Positions 54,358-64,000 of a DNA stretch of 64,000 bases are shown here, in pieces. Positions within the stretch are counted from its first letter, which is position 1. Each line of letters opens with the position of its first letter. The stretch lies in NCBI GenBank assembly GCA_963674685.2, contig CAXXWT010000002.1, forward strand, positions 1 through 64,000, given 5' to 3'. This DNA is from G963674685 sp963674685 (GTDB taxonomy: Bacteria; Lernaellota; Lernaellaia; JACKCT01). Both the position numbers and the translations under genes were made by a program. The notes beneath the pieces were generated by a model. The model saw nothing but the letters and a program-made list of their open reading frames with translations. It was not told the DNA's origin and made no database searches.

Positions 54358-57300
54358 TTAACCGGATTTATCCCTATCGAATACCTCGCGTACTTTTTGT
54401 AACAACTGTTCTTTCGTGAAAGGTTTGCTTAAGAAATGCATGCCTTCATCCAAAACTCCACTATGCGCGATAGCATCATCCGTGTAACCCGACATGAAGA
54501 TCACGTGAATATCCGGTCTGATCTCGATAATTTTATCGCACAATTCCTTGCCGCTGATATTCGGCATGATGACATCGGTTAATAGGAGATGAATTTTTTC
54601 TTTAAAACCTTTTGTCTTCGATATGGCGTCAACCCCATCTACGGCTTTCAAAACCCTATAACCGCTTTGCTCCAGAATTCTTGTTGCCAGATTTCGCACA
54701 ATATCATCGTCCTCGACCAGCAAAATGGTTTCCCCGCCGGAAAGAACCGATTTTTTTATTTCCCCATTGACGTTTTCGATGCCTTCCTTTGCCTTGGGCA
54801 AATATATTCTGAACGTCGTACCTTCATCAGGTTTGGAATAGGGAATTATATAACCGCCATGTTGTTTGACAATTCCGTATACGGTCGAAAGACCCAGGCC
54901 GGTGCCCTTCCCTTTTTCCTTGGTGGTAAAGAAAGGTTCGAAAATGTTGTACAGAGTTTCCTGACTCATTCCAGCGCCGTTGTCACTCACGGAAAACACG
55001 ACATATTCGCCCGGAACCGCACCCGTATGATCCTGACAATATTTTTCGTCGAGAACGGTATTTTGCGTTTCAAGAATCAAACGGCCGCCACTCTTCATGG
55101 CGTCACGCGAATTCACCGACAAGTTAAAGAGAATCTGATCAAATTGCGCGGGATCCACTTTTGTTTTCCACAAGTTATAGGCCGGAGTAAAAACGAGATC
55201 GATGTCTTCGCCGATGAGGCGTTCCAGCATTTTCAGTGAGCGATTGATAGCTTTATTTAAGTCGATGATTCTCGGTTCGATAACTTGCTTTCGGGAAAAT
55301 GCCAGGAGCTGTTTCGTTAATCCGGCTGCACTTTGGCCGGCTTCAATGATTTGGCACACATCATTATAAAGAGGCTCTTTGGAATCGAGCGAAGCCTGCA
55401 TCATCTCAGCATAACCGATTATACCGGTGAGAAGATTATTGAAATCATGTGCGACGCCACCTGCGAGACGGCCGATTGATTCCATCTTCTGAGCCTGACG
55501 AAGTTGTGACTCAAGCTTTGCTTTCTCTTCATCCGCTCGTATACGCTCGGTGATGTCTCTGCATATCGAGGCGACGCCTATAACCTTTCCATATTTGTCG
55601 ACGAGGGTCGTATTAAACCATTCACAGGTGATGATTCGACCGTCTTTAGTAATGTTTTCATTGATGCTGTGCTGACCGCCGCTTTGACTTATTAAGCTTT
55701 GAAATATCCCGTCGACCAAATCGTGAACCTCGGGATGGAGTACTAAATCCTTGGCATGTCGGCCGATAGCCTCCTGTCTGGAGTAACCGAAAATCCGCTC
55801 GCATGCGTCATTCCATTCCATCGCACAGAAATTTTCATCCCATTCCAAAAATCCCAGGGGAGAATGTTCACTGTGCAATCGCAATCGCTGGTTTGAGCGG
55901 AGCATCTGTTCATCCGCCTTTTTACGCTCAGTGATGTCACGAATAATGGAAGAAGCCCAATATTTTCCAGCGATTAAAAACGGCGACACGGCGATTTCGA
56001 TTGGAAACTCCGTACCGTCTTTTCGTTTTCCGGTTAACTCGGTGAGATTCCCGACCACGCGGCCCTTCCCTGATTTTTTAAACTCGACAATTCCTCTTTC
56101 ATATTCAGGACGATATTTCGCCGGCATTAATAAATCATGTACATTCTTACCGATCGCTTCTTCATGAGTATATTGGAACAATTTTTCAGCCGCAGGATTC
56201 CAATATGCAACTTTTCCGTCGTCATCTTTTAATATAATTGCATCGAGGGCTGAAGTGCTGATTGCGCGGAATTTCTCTTCACTGTTACGCAATGCAAGTT
56301 CCGCCTGTCTTTGATCGGTTAAATCCTGTATCATCCCAAATATCTGTATTGGGTTGCCATTTTCATCCCATTGAATATTCGCTTCACTATGGATGTATCG
56401 CTCATCGAGGTCTGGCCTCTGCAAACGAAAATCGACATTAAATTGTGAACCTCCTTTAACAGCCTCTTTTATGGATTTCAGCGTTTTCGGCAAATCATGT
56501 GGATGGATATGTTCTTCCCACCACTTCGTCCAATGAGCAATTGGCAGAGGTGATTTATCCGGACGCAATCCAATTATTCGGCAGGCTTCATCGGAAATCA
56601 TGATGAGGTCGGACTTATAATCAATCATCCAATAACCAATGTGGGCGATTCGCTGTGCTTCGGCGAGACGCTTCTCGCTAATCTGTAAGTTTCGAAATGC
56701 GATCAGGCTGGAAAGTCTGTCCGTCAAGCGAATTCCTATCTCCTTCAAGAAGATCAATTCCTCGTCAGTCCAGACTCGGGGATGGGAACATTGATGAATT
56801 CCAAACTGCCACGGTTTATCACCGTCTGGGAAAAGAGCCATCGACATGAAACTCTTAAAACCATAGCGTTCCGACACTTCTTCAGGTAGAGGATAGGGGG
56901 TTTGGGGGCCAAATCTTACAGGACCATTGGAAGTGAGTAAAATCCGGAAAGTCTCCGCAACGTCTTTATCCATCGGGATATCACGACCGAACTCTTTGAC
57001 GCCTGGATACTCCGGCTTGCACCTTTCCATCGGGACATACCAGGAAGACGCATCCGGATCACACGGATACAGAAGATAGGCGCGATCACAATCAAATAAA
57101 GATAGCACCAGATCGAGTACATCGCTTAACATCTGTTCGAGGTTGTTTGTTCCTTGAATTGTTTTATTTACAAGGTCCATGTTTTCCAGTAAGCGCAAAT
57201 AAATCTCGCGCTCTTTTTCGGCTCGGTTAAGTTCGGTAATGTCTTCTTTTACGGCGATATAATTGGTGATTGCGCCATCCCCGTTGAATACCGGCGAGAT

Positions 57301-60156
57301 ATTGGCGGACTCCCAGTAAAACTCGCCGTTTTTCTTCTTGTTTTGAAAAACTCCATGCCAAGTTCTGCCACCGCTGATGCTTTCCCACAATTGTCGATAT
57401 TCTTCCGGCGGTGTTTCACCGGATTTCAAGATACGCGGATTTTTTCCGATTGCTTCATCGGATGTGTAACCGGTGATTTCCGTGAATTTGGGATTGACGT
57501 ACTCGATGTTGCCTTCGATATCCGTAATAACAATGGAAGCCGGGCTCTGCTCCACAGCCTGCGACCAATTGCGAAGCGAATCTTCCGCGAGTTTGCGTTC
57601 TGTGATATCCGTCAGAGAAACCAACATTTTTAGCGGGCTGCGGCCATGTCCTTGAATAATTGAAAATTGAGTGGAGACATACACCGGTCTTCCGGTCAAT
57701 GTCTGAACGACGCCGTCCACTTTCATTTCCGTTTTACCGTTCCAAAATGAGACGAGAGCTTTCTGGAATATGGAATAGGACTCCGGCAGAAAGGTCTTCG
57801 GCAATCCCTCCAACAACTCCTGTTTGTTGGAAGCCTCGTGCAGGATTAGAGTGGCTTTGTTCACGTCAATGACCTGAACCATCTCTGCGCATCGCAGCAA
57901 GGTTTCCGGATGTTGCCGCAGATATGCGTCCAGGTCAGTGATGCCCTGCTTTCGAAGTTCATCAAAGAAATCCTTAACGGCGGAAATGTCCTCTTCCCAT
58001 AAAGATGCCGGCGAGTTTTCAAAAAGGCCGCGATATCTCTCTTCGCTGACCTGGAGGGCTTTCAACACTCGATTGTGTTCGGTCAAATCCAACAGCACGG
58101 CGACGTTGCCGATGATTTCACCATTCGAGTCGTGCAACGGCGATCCATAAATGCTGTATTCGATGGGAGTGCCGTCGCGCCTTTTCCTTCGGACCTCGAT
58201 GCCGTCCAAACTTTTACCGCTTCGAATCCATTCCCGGAATTTTGCAAATTCGTCCTTTTTTTCCACCGGTACGCTGGGCAGATACTCGCCTATCGCCTCT
58301 TCGGCGCTCCATCCGAGCATTTTCTCGGCAGCCTTATTCCAAACAGTATGAACTTTACCTTCCAAATCGAGACCAATTATCGCTGTTGGTGCGGCGTCAA
58401 CGATGGAATGAAGCAAGTCGGTGGATTGCTGAAGTTCAACTTCCGCCCGCTTGCGTTCGGTAAAATCATGAGCGACGACGGCAACACCGATTATTTCTCC
58501 ATCCTCATTTTTGATGGGACCATGAGATACCTGAAAATATTTCTTCGATCGGAGCTCTTCACCCGAATAGGACTCTTCTACGATTTGCTCTCCAGCCAAC
58601 GCACGATCCAGATTACGCTTTGCAATCTCACGATCTTCCGCCACGGTCATATAATCCAGCAAGCTATGGCCGATTTTGATATCAGAACCATAGATCGTTT
58701 TCATGACTGCAGCGTGTCCATTATTAAAACTGGTATAGCGATATAGTCGGTCAACGGAGAAAATGAAAGCTTCAGTGCTGTTGATGATGCTGTGAAGGGT
58801 AGAGTATTGTTGCTGAAGAGCTTCTTTCATGCGTGTGTGTTCGTTCCGGGTACGCAAAGTGATGATCCCGTAGGCCAAATCTCCGGCAAGGATTTCCATC
58901 AACTCAATTTCAGCGCTTGTTATTGCATTGACCTCAGAAGAATAGATCAGCAATACGCCGAATACCTGGCCCCTTTCATCTTTAAGCGGAAGCGCTAATC
59001 CTGAATTGTAACCACGATCCAATGCACCTTTGCTCCAAAGAGACATCCTCGGATCGGTGGTAAAATCCTGAACATAGACAGTCTTTCCACTGCGAACAGC
59101 TATTCCGGCCGGTCCCTGTCCCCGCTCCGAATTTTCGGACCATGTAAGCTTTGCTTCGGCAATATATCCGCTGTCGAATCCCGCCCAGGCTATGGGTCGT
59201 ATGGTTTTTTCGGCGTCTTTTTCAACATAGCCCACCCAGGACAGGCGATATCCCGCCTCATTGCAAAAAAGATTGCAAATATCTTTCAGGAGGATCTGCT
59301 CGTCCTCGGCCCGCAGAAGAATCTGGTTGCTTTTTATAATAGCCCGAAGCTCGCGGTTCAGCCTTTTTAATGCGTCCTCGGCGTTCTTTCGCAAGGTGAT
59401 GTCCTCGAATATTCCGAAGACGCCGGCGATTTCCCCGTTCCGGTCATAGTGGGGAGTTTTGATGGTGTGCACCCATCGCTCTTCGCCTCCTGTCCGGTAC
59501 TTTTCCTCAACATCTATCATTGTGCCGGTGGTCACGACGGCCTGATCATCTTTCCTGTAATTCTCCGCTAATTCACGAGAGTAGAATGCGAAGTCGTCCT
59601 TCCCCGTCATTTGCTCCGGAGTCAGATCCATATCGCGGGCATAATTCGAATTGCAATAAAGATAACGAGAATTTTTATCTTTAATGAACACTCGTTGCGG
59701 CAGATTCTCCACGAGATTCCGGTTCAGGTTTTCACTTTCCCGCAACGCTTTAATGGACATGCGATCTTCGCTTTGGTCGCGAAAAATAAAAATGACTCCT
59801 ATTGTTTCGTTTACTTGATTTCGCAAGGGCGAAAAATTACCGGCGATCGGATACTCATCCCCGCGATTGGTGATTAACAGGGAATTGGCGTCCAGTTTAA
59901 GGCTCAATCCATCATTTAAGACTCTCTTGACTGGATCTTCGATGGACGTACGGGTTTCTTCATCGACAATGGAAATTGTTTCGAAGCAGGGATTCCTTAT
60001 GGCCTTTGTTTCTTCACATCCGGCGAGGTTTTGGGCAACAGAATTTATCAACGTAATTCTGCCCGCGGCGTCAGTGACAATGACGGCGTCTCCGATACTG
60101 TTTACAAAGGATCTCAACTCAGGAGACGCCGCACCCGTCAAATCCGATTCCTTCAT
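54358..60156 (-). CDS. Multi-PAS/GAF hybrid sensor histidine kinase
   Basis: Starting at ATG 60156 after GGGGAG, the product has about 1930 residues and no membrane helix. In order: PAS (about 15-135), PAS (140-255), GAF (280-430), PAS (455-565), PAS (580-700), PAS (705-870), PAS (870-1000), GAF (1000-1170), and three more PAS domains to about 1550. Then come HisKA with AHDFNNLLTG, HATPase with NSRDAM, SDNGAGM and GTGLGLSTVYG, and a receiver domain with LLTDVIMP. The phosphoacceptor Asp is intra-chain, so the output protein is unknown. V4R and GGDEF genes follow. Signals are presumably cytosolic, redox or ligand type. Confidence 0.94.
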   Translation of the reverse strand: MKESDLTGAASPELRSFVNSIGDAVIVTDAAGRITLINSVAQNLAGCEETKAIRNPCFETISIVDEETRTSIEDPVKRVLNDGLSLKLDANSLLITNRGDEYPIAGNFSPLRNQVNETIGVIFIFRDQSEDRMSIKALRESENLNRNLVENLPQRVFIKDKNSRYLYCNSNYARDMDLTPEQMTGKDDFAFYSRELAENYRKDDQAVVTTGTMIDVEEKYRTGGEERWVHTIKTPHYDRNGEIAGVFGIFEDITLRKNAEDALKRLNRELRAIIKSNQILLRAEDEQILLKDICNLFCNEAGYRLSWVGYVEKDAEKTIRPIAWAGFDSGYIAEAKLTWSENSERGQGPAGIAVRSGKTVYVQDFTTDPRMSLWSKGALDRGYNSGLALPLKDERGQVFGVLLIYSSEVNAITSAEIELMEILAGDLAYGIITLRTRNEHTRMKEALQQQYSTLHSIINSTEAFIFSVDRLYRYTSFNNGHAAVMKTIYGSDIKIGHSLLDYMTVAEDREIAKRNLDRALAGEQIVEESYSGEELRSKKYFQVSHGPIKNEDGEIIGVAVVAHDFTERKRAEVELQQSTDLLHSIVDAAPTAIIGLDLEGKVHTVWNKAAEKMLGWSAEEAIGEYLPSVPVEKKDEFAKFREWIRSGKSLDGIEVRRKRRDGTPIEYSIYGSPLHDSNGEIIGNVAVLLDLTEHNRVLKALQVSEERYRGLFENSPASLWEEDISAVKDFFDELRKQGITDLDAYLRQHPETLLRCAEMVQVIDVNKATLILHEASNKQELLEGLPKTFLPESYSIFQKALVSFWNGKTEMKVDGVVQTLTGRPVYVSTQFSIIQGHGRSPLKMLVSLTDITERKLAEDSLRNWSQAVEQSPASIVITDIEGNIEYVNPKFTEITGYTSDEAIGKNPRILKSGETPPEEYRQLWESISGGRTWHGVFQNKKKNGEFYWESANISPVFNGDGAITNYIAVKEDITELNRAEKEREIYLRLLENMDLVNKTIQGTNNLEQMLSDVLDLVLSLFDCDRAYLLYPCDPDASSWYVPMERCKPEYPGVKEFGRDIPMDKDVAETFRILLTSNGPVRFGPQTPYPLPEEVSERYGFKSFMSMALFPDGDKPWQFGIHQCSHPRVWTDEELIFLKEIGIRLTDRLSSLIAFRNLQISEKRLAEAQRIAHIGYWMIDYKSDLIMISDEACRIIGLRPDKSPLPIAHWTKWWEEHIHPHDLPKTLKSIKEAVKGGSQFNVDFRLQRPDLDERYIHSEANIQWDENGNPIQIFGMIQDLTDQRQAELALRNSEEKFRAISTSALDAIILKDDDGKVAYWNPAAEKLFQYTHEEAIGKNVHDLLMPAKYRPEYERGIVEFKKSGKGRVVGNLTELTGKRKDGTEFPIEIAVSPFLIAGKYWASSIIRDITERKKADEQMLRSNQRLRLHSEHSPLGFLEWDENFCAMEWNDACERIFGYSRQEAIGRHAKDLVLHPEVHDLVDGIFQSLISQSGGQHSINENITKDGRIITCEWFNTTLVDKYGKVIGVASICRDITERIRADEEKAKLESQLRQAQKMESIGRLAGGVAHDFNNLLTGIIGYAEMMQASLDSKEPLYNDVCQIIEAGQSAAGLTKQLLAFSRKQVIEPRIIDLNKAINRSLKMLERLIGEDIDLVFTPAYNLWKTKVDPAQFDQILFNLSVNSRDAMKSGGRLILETQNTVLDEKYCQDHTGAVPGEYVVFSVSDNGAGMSQETLYNIFEPFFTTKEKGKGTGLGLSTVYGIVKQHGGYIIPYSKPDEGTTFRIYLPKAKEGIENVNGEIKKSVLSGGETILLVEDDDIVRNLATRILEQSGYRVLKAVDGVDAISKTKGFKEKIHLLLTDVIMPNISGKELCDKIIEIRPDIHVIFMSGYTDDAIAHSGVLDEGMHFLSKPFTKEQLLQKVREVFDRDKSG

Positions 60157-60476
60157 CCCACTCCCCATTTTATCCCAATACATTTAAAATGAAGATCGAG
60201 CAGACCCGGAAGCTCCGAAAAAAAGCCCACAGGTTTCAGGTCCGACCTAAACTCAGGCGCAATTGAAAAATGGTAACCCGCAAAAAAACCATTCGGAACA
60301 CGACTTTAAAGCATTATGCCACTTTTCATTATAAAATTGTCAAGAAAATTAAGAATTTTTCTATCGAGCGACTGCACGGCCGCTGGAGTGGATATTGTTG
60401 TGAACAGGAAACGCGAACGCACCGCTTTGACAGTCATTTTCATTAGCTTTCTGCAGTGTTGAGTTCAGATGATCCG

Positions 60477-61250
60477 TTAATTGACGTATCGCTTTGCGGG
60501 GTCCTGCTTGTAGAAAAGCTTTAACTGCTCGTACAATTCGGGATGGCATTTTTGCAGCCTTTGCGGCGCTTCGAAAAACGTCTCCGTCACCACGGCGAAA
60601 AACTCCGCAGGATTCGTCGCCGCGTAGGAATTCAGGCAATGGCGACGGTGATGCTCCAGATCGTCGAGCAGTTTCTCATACTCTTTTGTCAGCACCCGCG
60701 CCCAGGCCGTGTACATGGATCTTTCGGGCAGAAGCGGCGCGCCGTCGGTCCGCCCGTGTTCGCTGTCGAGTTGATGCGCAAATTCGTGAAAGACCACGTT
60801 ATGCCCGTCGTGCGCGTCGAAGGCTCCGTGCTTCACGTCGCTCCAGGACAAAACCACCGGACCCCGGTGCCACGATTCGCCCAGGTGCGCGCCCATGCCC
60901 TCAGCCACGGACCCGTCGGGCAGGCGCTTTTTTTGCTCGACGAAAAATGTATGCGGGTAAACGAGAATGGTCCGCAGGCTCGGGTAATACTCCGTTTCGC
61001 GGCCCAGCAAAAGGATGCAGGCCTGCGCGGCGATGGTGACGCGAATCTCGTCGGTGATTTCAAGGCCGCCTGCGCCGAGGAAATTCTTCTCATGTAAAAA
61101 AACCAGGATATGCCCGCGCAGTTCCCTTTGCTCTTCAGGCGTCAGCTTGCCGTAATAAGGCACATTCTTTTCGATGATCGAAAGCCATTTCGCGGGAAAA
61201 TCCTGCGACTTTATTTTTGCGCGTCGCCTGCGGCGAAAAAATCCGAACAT
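60477..61250 (-). CDS. MtfA-family zinc peptidase
   Basis: The 257-residue protein matches the M90 MtfA family: a short basic N-terminus (FFRRRRRAK), residues for a zinc site in FHEFAHQLD (HExxH), and a third ligand Glu in NPAEFFAVVTETFFE. In E. coli MtfA binds the Mlc repressor; here no Mlc partner is seen. AGGA lies before the ATG, inside the 3' end of the upstream lipoprotein gene 10 bases away, so the two are co-transcribed. Between 60184 and 60476 nothing convincing lies. Confidence 0.9.
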   Translation of the reverse strand: MFGFFRRRRRAKIKSQDFPAKWLSIIEKNVPYYGKLTPEEQRELRGHILVFLHEKNFLGAGGLEITDEIRVTIAAQACILLLGRETEYYPSLRTILVYPHTFFVEQKKRLPDGSVAEGMGAHLGESWHRGPVVLSWSDVKHGAFDAHDGHNVVFHEFAHQLDSEHGRTDGAPLLPERSMYTAWARVLTKEYEKLLDDLEHHRRHCLNSYAATNPAEFFAVVTETFFEAPQRLQKCHPELYEQLKLFYKQDPAKRYVN

Positions 61251-61260
61251 ATTTTAATCC

Positions 61261-63297
61261 TTAAAAACCGTCGATGATCGTCGCCGCGCCCGTTTCGACG
61301 GCGCTGCGGAAGAAATGCGCCGCCTGTCGGTGGGACGCGACGCCGATGTCGTTGTATTCCTCGAAAAAACCGTGATCGTCCGTGTCATATTGAAACACGG
61401 CGGGACCGGAAAAAGGCATCCCGGCGAGGGTCAGATCGTCGATTGCCCAGACCACGGGTTGAAGCTGCGTGAGCCCGAAACCGCGCGCCATCTGCGCCGA
61501 GCCCGGCGCGCCGATGGTGTCGTCGTAGGCGGCCATCATCTCCAAAATATTGGTCTGGCTGTTTTGCCCGAAAAGCGGCTCCCGCAAAAGATAGCGGCCC
61601 CAGGCGTAAGGATCCGCCGGATCCAAAACGGCGAACAAGAGATCCAGGGCGACGAGAATATCTTTTTTCACGTTCAGGGGCGTGAGCATCTCGATCAGAT
61701 CGAGGATCGTGATGATCTGCGCTCCGGTATCCGATTCCAGGCCGGTGGCGCGCAGGTCCGCCGCGGGAACGTAAAGGATTCCCGCGTCGAAATCCGGTTC
61801 CAGCGTCACAACGATTCCATCATGAATGCCGCCCAGGGACTGCCCGAATATTAGCAAATGATCCGTGTCCAGATCCGGCGCGCCGTCGCCCCCGCCGGCC
61901 TGCGGGGAAAAATCCAGATCGCCAAGCTGCCGGATCACGTGTTTCAGCCAAAGGGTGTCGGCGACGCCCTGGCGGATGTTGTCGCGAAAATGGCGCGGCG
62001 ACAAAACATTGAAAAACAAAAGCATGCGAAGCACATCATCCAATCCCCGACCCCGCTCGCCGTGCCACGCCCAGTTGATCGCCGCCACGGCAAAACCCCG
62101 CGGGCACAACACCTCTGCGATTTCCCGGGATTCATCCAGGTCCGAACCGTTGCCGTGACCGAAAATAACGACCGGATAAGGCTGCTCGTATTCGCCGGCG
62201 CCGGGAGGCGGCAAGCTCAGGCGAATCGGAATTTCCTCCGGCTCGCCGGGGACCGGATCGCCGTTTTCATCGCGGACGAAAATGCCGTCGCGCCGCCACC
62301 CGATCGTGTCGTAGCGGCCCTGCCAGATGGAGTCGATGTCCCCGCCGGGAGCTTCGACAAGTTGCCAGTCGCGCACTTGCGGCGGATCGCTTATTGCCAT
62401 GTCATCGAGCTGATCGCGGATGGATAGCATATCGGAAGTGACGGACTGCGTGGTGAAGATGGAAAGTCCGATGATCTCGTTTCGCGAAAGTCCCGTTTGT
62501 TCGATAAGATCGTCAACAAACGGGGCGCTTTTTAGCCGCGCCGTTTCCAAATCCGGCGCCCGCGGATCGGCGTCGCCGGCTTGCTCGGACAAAATGTATC
62601 GAAGATGCGCGGGCCTTTCGTAGCAGTCGCCGCTTGCGGTCGAAAGCCGATCCGTCGCCACGCACGCATATATCGTTTTTTCCGCAAACGGCCAGTGCGG
62701 CCTGACGCTTATGAATCCGCTTTTTTCCACCCATTCGACGTCAAGAGGCCAGTACTGCCCGTAATGGGAATTCGCTTCATCGCCTACCACGAGGCAAAAA
62801 ACCGCGTCGGATGCAGATGGTTCGGTAAAATCGGGAAGCTGTTGTTCGTCGGGAGCGGCGGTTGCGGGAAACCAGATGGGCGTGGACAGCCCGAAACCGT
62901 CCAGCGTGTTTAGCGCCTCTCTGAAAAAAGGCGTATAGCGCAGGATATCATCCAGATAGGCAACGACCTGCCCGTTTAAATCAAGTTTGCCGTCGTCGGC
63001 TTTCAGCAAATCGCTGGGATAAGGGATATTCCTTTGCCCGTCGCTCAAATCGAAATTGAAAAACACGCCGCTTTGGCATCCCGGCTCGGACGTGTCGTCA
63101 TCATCCGCATCGTCGTTTAGATCGTCGTCGGATGCGTCGTCATCCGCATCGTCATCGAGGTCATCATTAATCTGATCGTCATCGCCGGAATCAGCCTGCC
63201 CTGAGCCTGTCGAAGGGTCGTCGTCCCCGCATGATGCGAGGCATAACACGAGTACGGCAATCAAAAGGCATACAACGAAATGAAGCTTACTTATCAT
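61261..63297 (-). CDS. Alpha/beta hydrolase, Asp-linker lipoprotein
   Basis: The 678-residue protein has a signal peptide with lipobox LASC. An Asp-rich linker to about residue 70 contains an in-frame DPSTGSGQA insert (see 63194). The body is an alpha/beta hydrolase: VVIFGHGNGSD as oxyanion region, FGQSLGG with Ser487 as nucleophile, and a late AHF-type His region (VASHRQAAHFF). An N-terminal Ig-like or cap module precedes it. The start overlaps the metallophosphoesterase stop (ATGA). Envelope esterase or lipase-like; substrate unknown. Confidence 0.88.
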   Translation of the reverse strand: MISKLHFVVCLLIAVLVLCLASCGDDDPSTGSGQADSGDDDQINDDLDDDADDDASDDDLNDDADDDDTSEPGCQSGVFFNFDLSDGQRNIPYPSDLLKADDGKLDLNGQVVAYLDDILRYTPFFREALNTLDGFGLSTPIWFPATAAPDEQQLPDFTEPSASDAVFCLVVGDEANSHYGQYWPLDVEWVEKSGFISVRPHWPFAEKTIYACVATDRLSTASGDCYERPAHLRYILSEQAGDADPRAPDLETARLKSAPFVDDLIEQTGLSRNEIIGLSIFTTQSVTSDMLSIRDQLDDMAISDPPQVRDWQLVEAPGGDIDSIWQGRYDTIGWRRDGIFVRDENGDPVPGEPEEIPIRLSLPPPGAGEYEQPYPVVIFGHGNGSDLDESREIAEVLCPRGFAVAAINWAWHGERGRGLDDVLRMLLFFNVLSPRHFRDNIRQGVADTLWLKHVIRQLGDLDFSPQAGGGDGAPDLDTDHLLIFGQSLGGIHDGIVVTLEPDFDAGILYVPAADLRATGLESDTGAQIITILDLIEMLTPLNVKKDILVALDLLFAVLDPADPYAWGRYLLREPLFGQNSQTNILEMMAAYDDTIGAPGSAQMARGFGLTQLQPVVWAIDDLTLAGMPFSGPAVFQYDTDDHGFFEEYNDIGVASHRQAAHFFRSAVETGAATIIDGF
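63194..63216 (-). repeat. Dispersed 23-bp repeat inserted in frame in an Asp linker
   Basis: Same 23-mer as at 25520-25542 in opposite orientation relative to the window but the same orientation relative to its gene. It encodes a PSTGSGQA peptide and interrupts the GAY-codon tract. Confidence 0.75.
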
Positions 63298-64000
63298 TCC
63301 CCGTCGCTTTCGTAGCGATGTCCGAGAACGTCGGTGGAGGTCACCAGGCCGTTTGACGGGATATCCGCCAGTTTGTCGGCCACGGCGTCCGGGATTTGAA
63401 ATTTAAGCGCCACATTGCGGTCCGTTACGCCCCCCGTCGAGCCGAATTTGCGCGCATCATCGTAGCGCAGCCTGGCGTGTTCACCGAACGCGAGGTCGCG
63501 TCCCAGGCCCGCCAGATCGTCTGAGTCGTCGCCTTTTATGGGCCAATGATCGAATACCGTGTTGTAGATCGTTCCCGTGCCGTCACGGTTGTCCACGATT
63601 TCGATAATGCGTCCCTGCTGCGGGTATTCCACCGTGGAAGGCGTCTGGATTTCCCAGTGGCTGCGCAGAGGATCGCCCGTGACGTCCGGCAGCGGCGTCA
63701 CCTGGTTCTGATGGCGATGGCCGACCAGATGCGCAATCACGTTGGGGCAGTCGTGGAGCATCTGCTGAAAACGCACTCCGCCGGCGATGACTTCAAGCTC
63801 GGGGTGGTGGGAACCGACAATGACCAGAACCTTGTCTTCGACGGCGTGATCCAGTTCATTTTTAAGCCAGGAAAGCTGCGCCGGACTCATGCCGCCTTCG
63901 GACACGGCGGGCAGATCCATCGAGTCGAGCATCAAAATGCGCAGGGGCATCAATGCGTTAGGCCAGTCAATCCGATACCAGCCCCCGTCCGCAATGTTGA
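63294..64000 (-). CDS. Metallophosphoesterase, C-terminal part (runs off the window)
   Basis: The frame enters from the right edge, continuing in frame beyond the ATG at 63953, so the true start is outside. The visible about 235 residues show ILMLDSMD, a VGSHHPE metal-ligand motif and VGHRHQN, the last GHxH motif of calcineurin-like phosphoesterases. A non-catalytic C-terminal region follows. Its stop overlaps the start of the Asp-linker hydrolase, so they form one unit. Confidence 0.8.
   Translation of the reverse strand, partial: NIADGGWYRIDWPNALMPLRILMLDSMDLPAVSEGGMSPAQLSWLKNELDHAVEDKVLVIVGSHHPELEVIAGGVRFQQMLHDCPNVIAHLVGHRHQNQVTPLPDVTGDPLRSHWEIQTPSTVEYPQQGRIIEIVDNRDGTGTIYNTVFDHWPIKGDDSDDLAGLGRDLAFGEHARLRYDDARKFGSTGGVTDRNVALKFQIPDAVADKLADIPSNGLVTSTDVLGHRYESDGE

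Overview
The window looks like a chromosome segment of an uncultured, moderately GC-rich, Gram-negative, didermic bacterium. A TonB-dependent receptor, an outer-membrane barrel protein and DsbD point to an outer membrane. The most distinctive trait is a set of secreted lipoproteins whose lipobox cysteine is followed at once by a long Asp-rich linker. Such proteins are common in deltaproteobacteria-like candidate phyla; naming one (for example Lernaellota) would be a guess. No phage, transposase, CRISPR array, rRNA or tRNA was seen.

Layout. 1-5.8 kb: secreted proteins, among them a frame-disrupted hydrolase and an Asp-linker beta-propeller-like lipoprotein, inside a 5.2-kb-spaced direct repeat that shows a tandem paralogue lies just outside the window. 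5.9-9.9 kb: three co-directional genes for reduced, active-site-altered complex I antiporter-like subunits, coupled to a CpsB-type PHP phosphatase. 10-14.8 kb: GlmU with a degenerate acetyltransferase site, ArgF and a DsbD-type thiol reductase. 15.3-17.9 kb: two tandem membrane paralogues and queC-queE. 18-27 kb: GH51 arabinofuranosidase, two small Cys-rich Asp-linker lipoproteins, a GT2, a B12-type radical SAM protein, kdd-kamA for lysine degradation and a CocE-like lipoprotein hydrolase. 27-34.5 kb: fmt-rsmB, metY, a RecA/DnaB-fold protein without the Walker A lysine, a MenA-like prenyltransferase and a permease-like protein.

34.5-38 kb: a 369-bp inverted-repeat element, a degenerate nuclease-fold protein, hicBA, another Asp lipoprotein, a cysteine synthase and a decayed gene remnant. 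38-51 kb: a subtilase whose Thr/Asp-rich tail ends in a C-terminal Cys motif, a decaprenyl-phosphate phosphoribosyltransferase-like UbiA protein, an OMP, a dicarboxylate/amino-acid symporter, a TonB receptor, a DUF1624-like acyltransferase and an AftB/ZomB-like GT-C enzyme. 51-60 kb: two copies of a palindromic repeat (one at 45.4 kb), a TIM-barrel isomerase, and a signalling operon of a roughly 1930-residue multi-PAS hybrid histidine kinase, a V4R sensor and a PAS-GGDEF diguanylate cyclase. 60-64 kb: MtfA-like peptidase, an Asp-linker hydrolase and a partial metallophosphoesterase.

The strongest leads for undescribed biology are the shared Asp-rich tether, used N-terminally after a lipobox and once as a C-terminal mirror image, and the short dispersed repeat that has inserted in frame into two of these tethers. 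The degenerate complex I antiporter cassette and two families of palindromic or inverted-repeat elements come next. Starts were chosen from ribosome-binding sites, overlaps and signal peptides read by eye; no database search was run.
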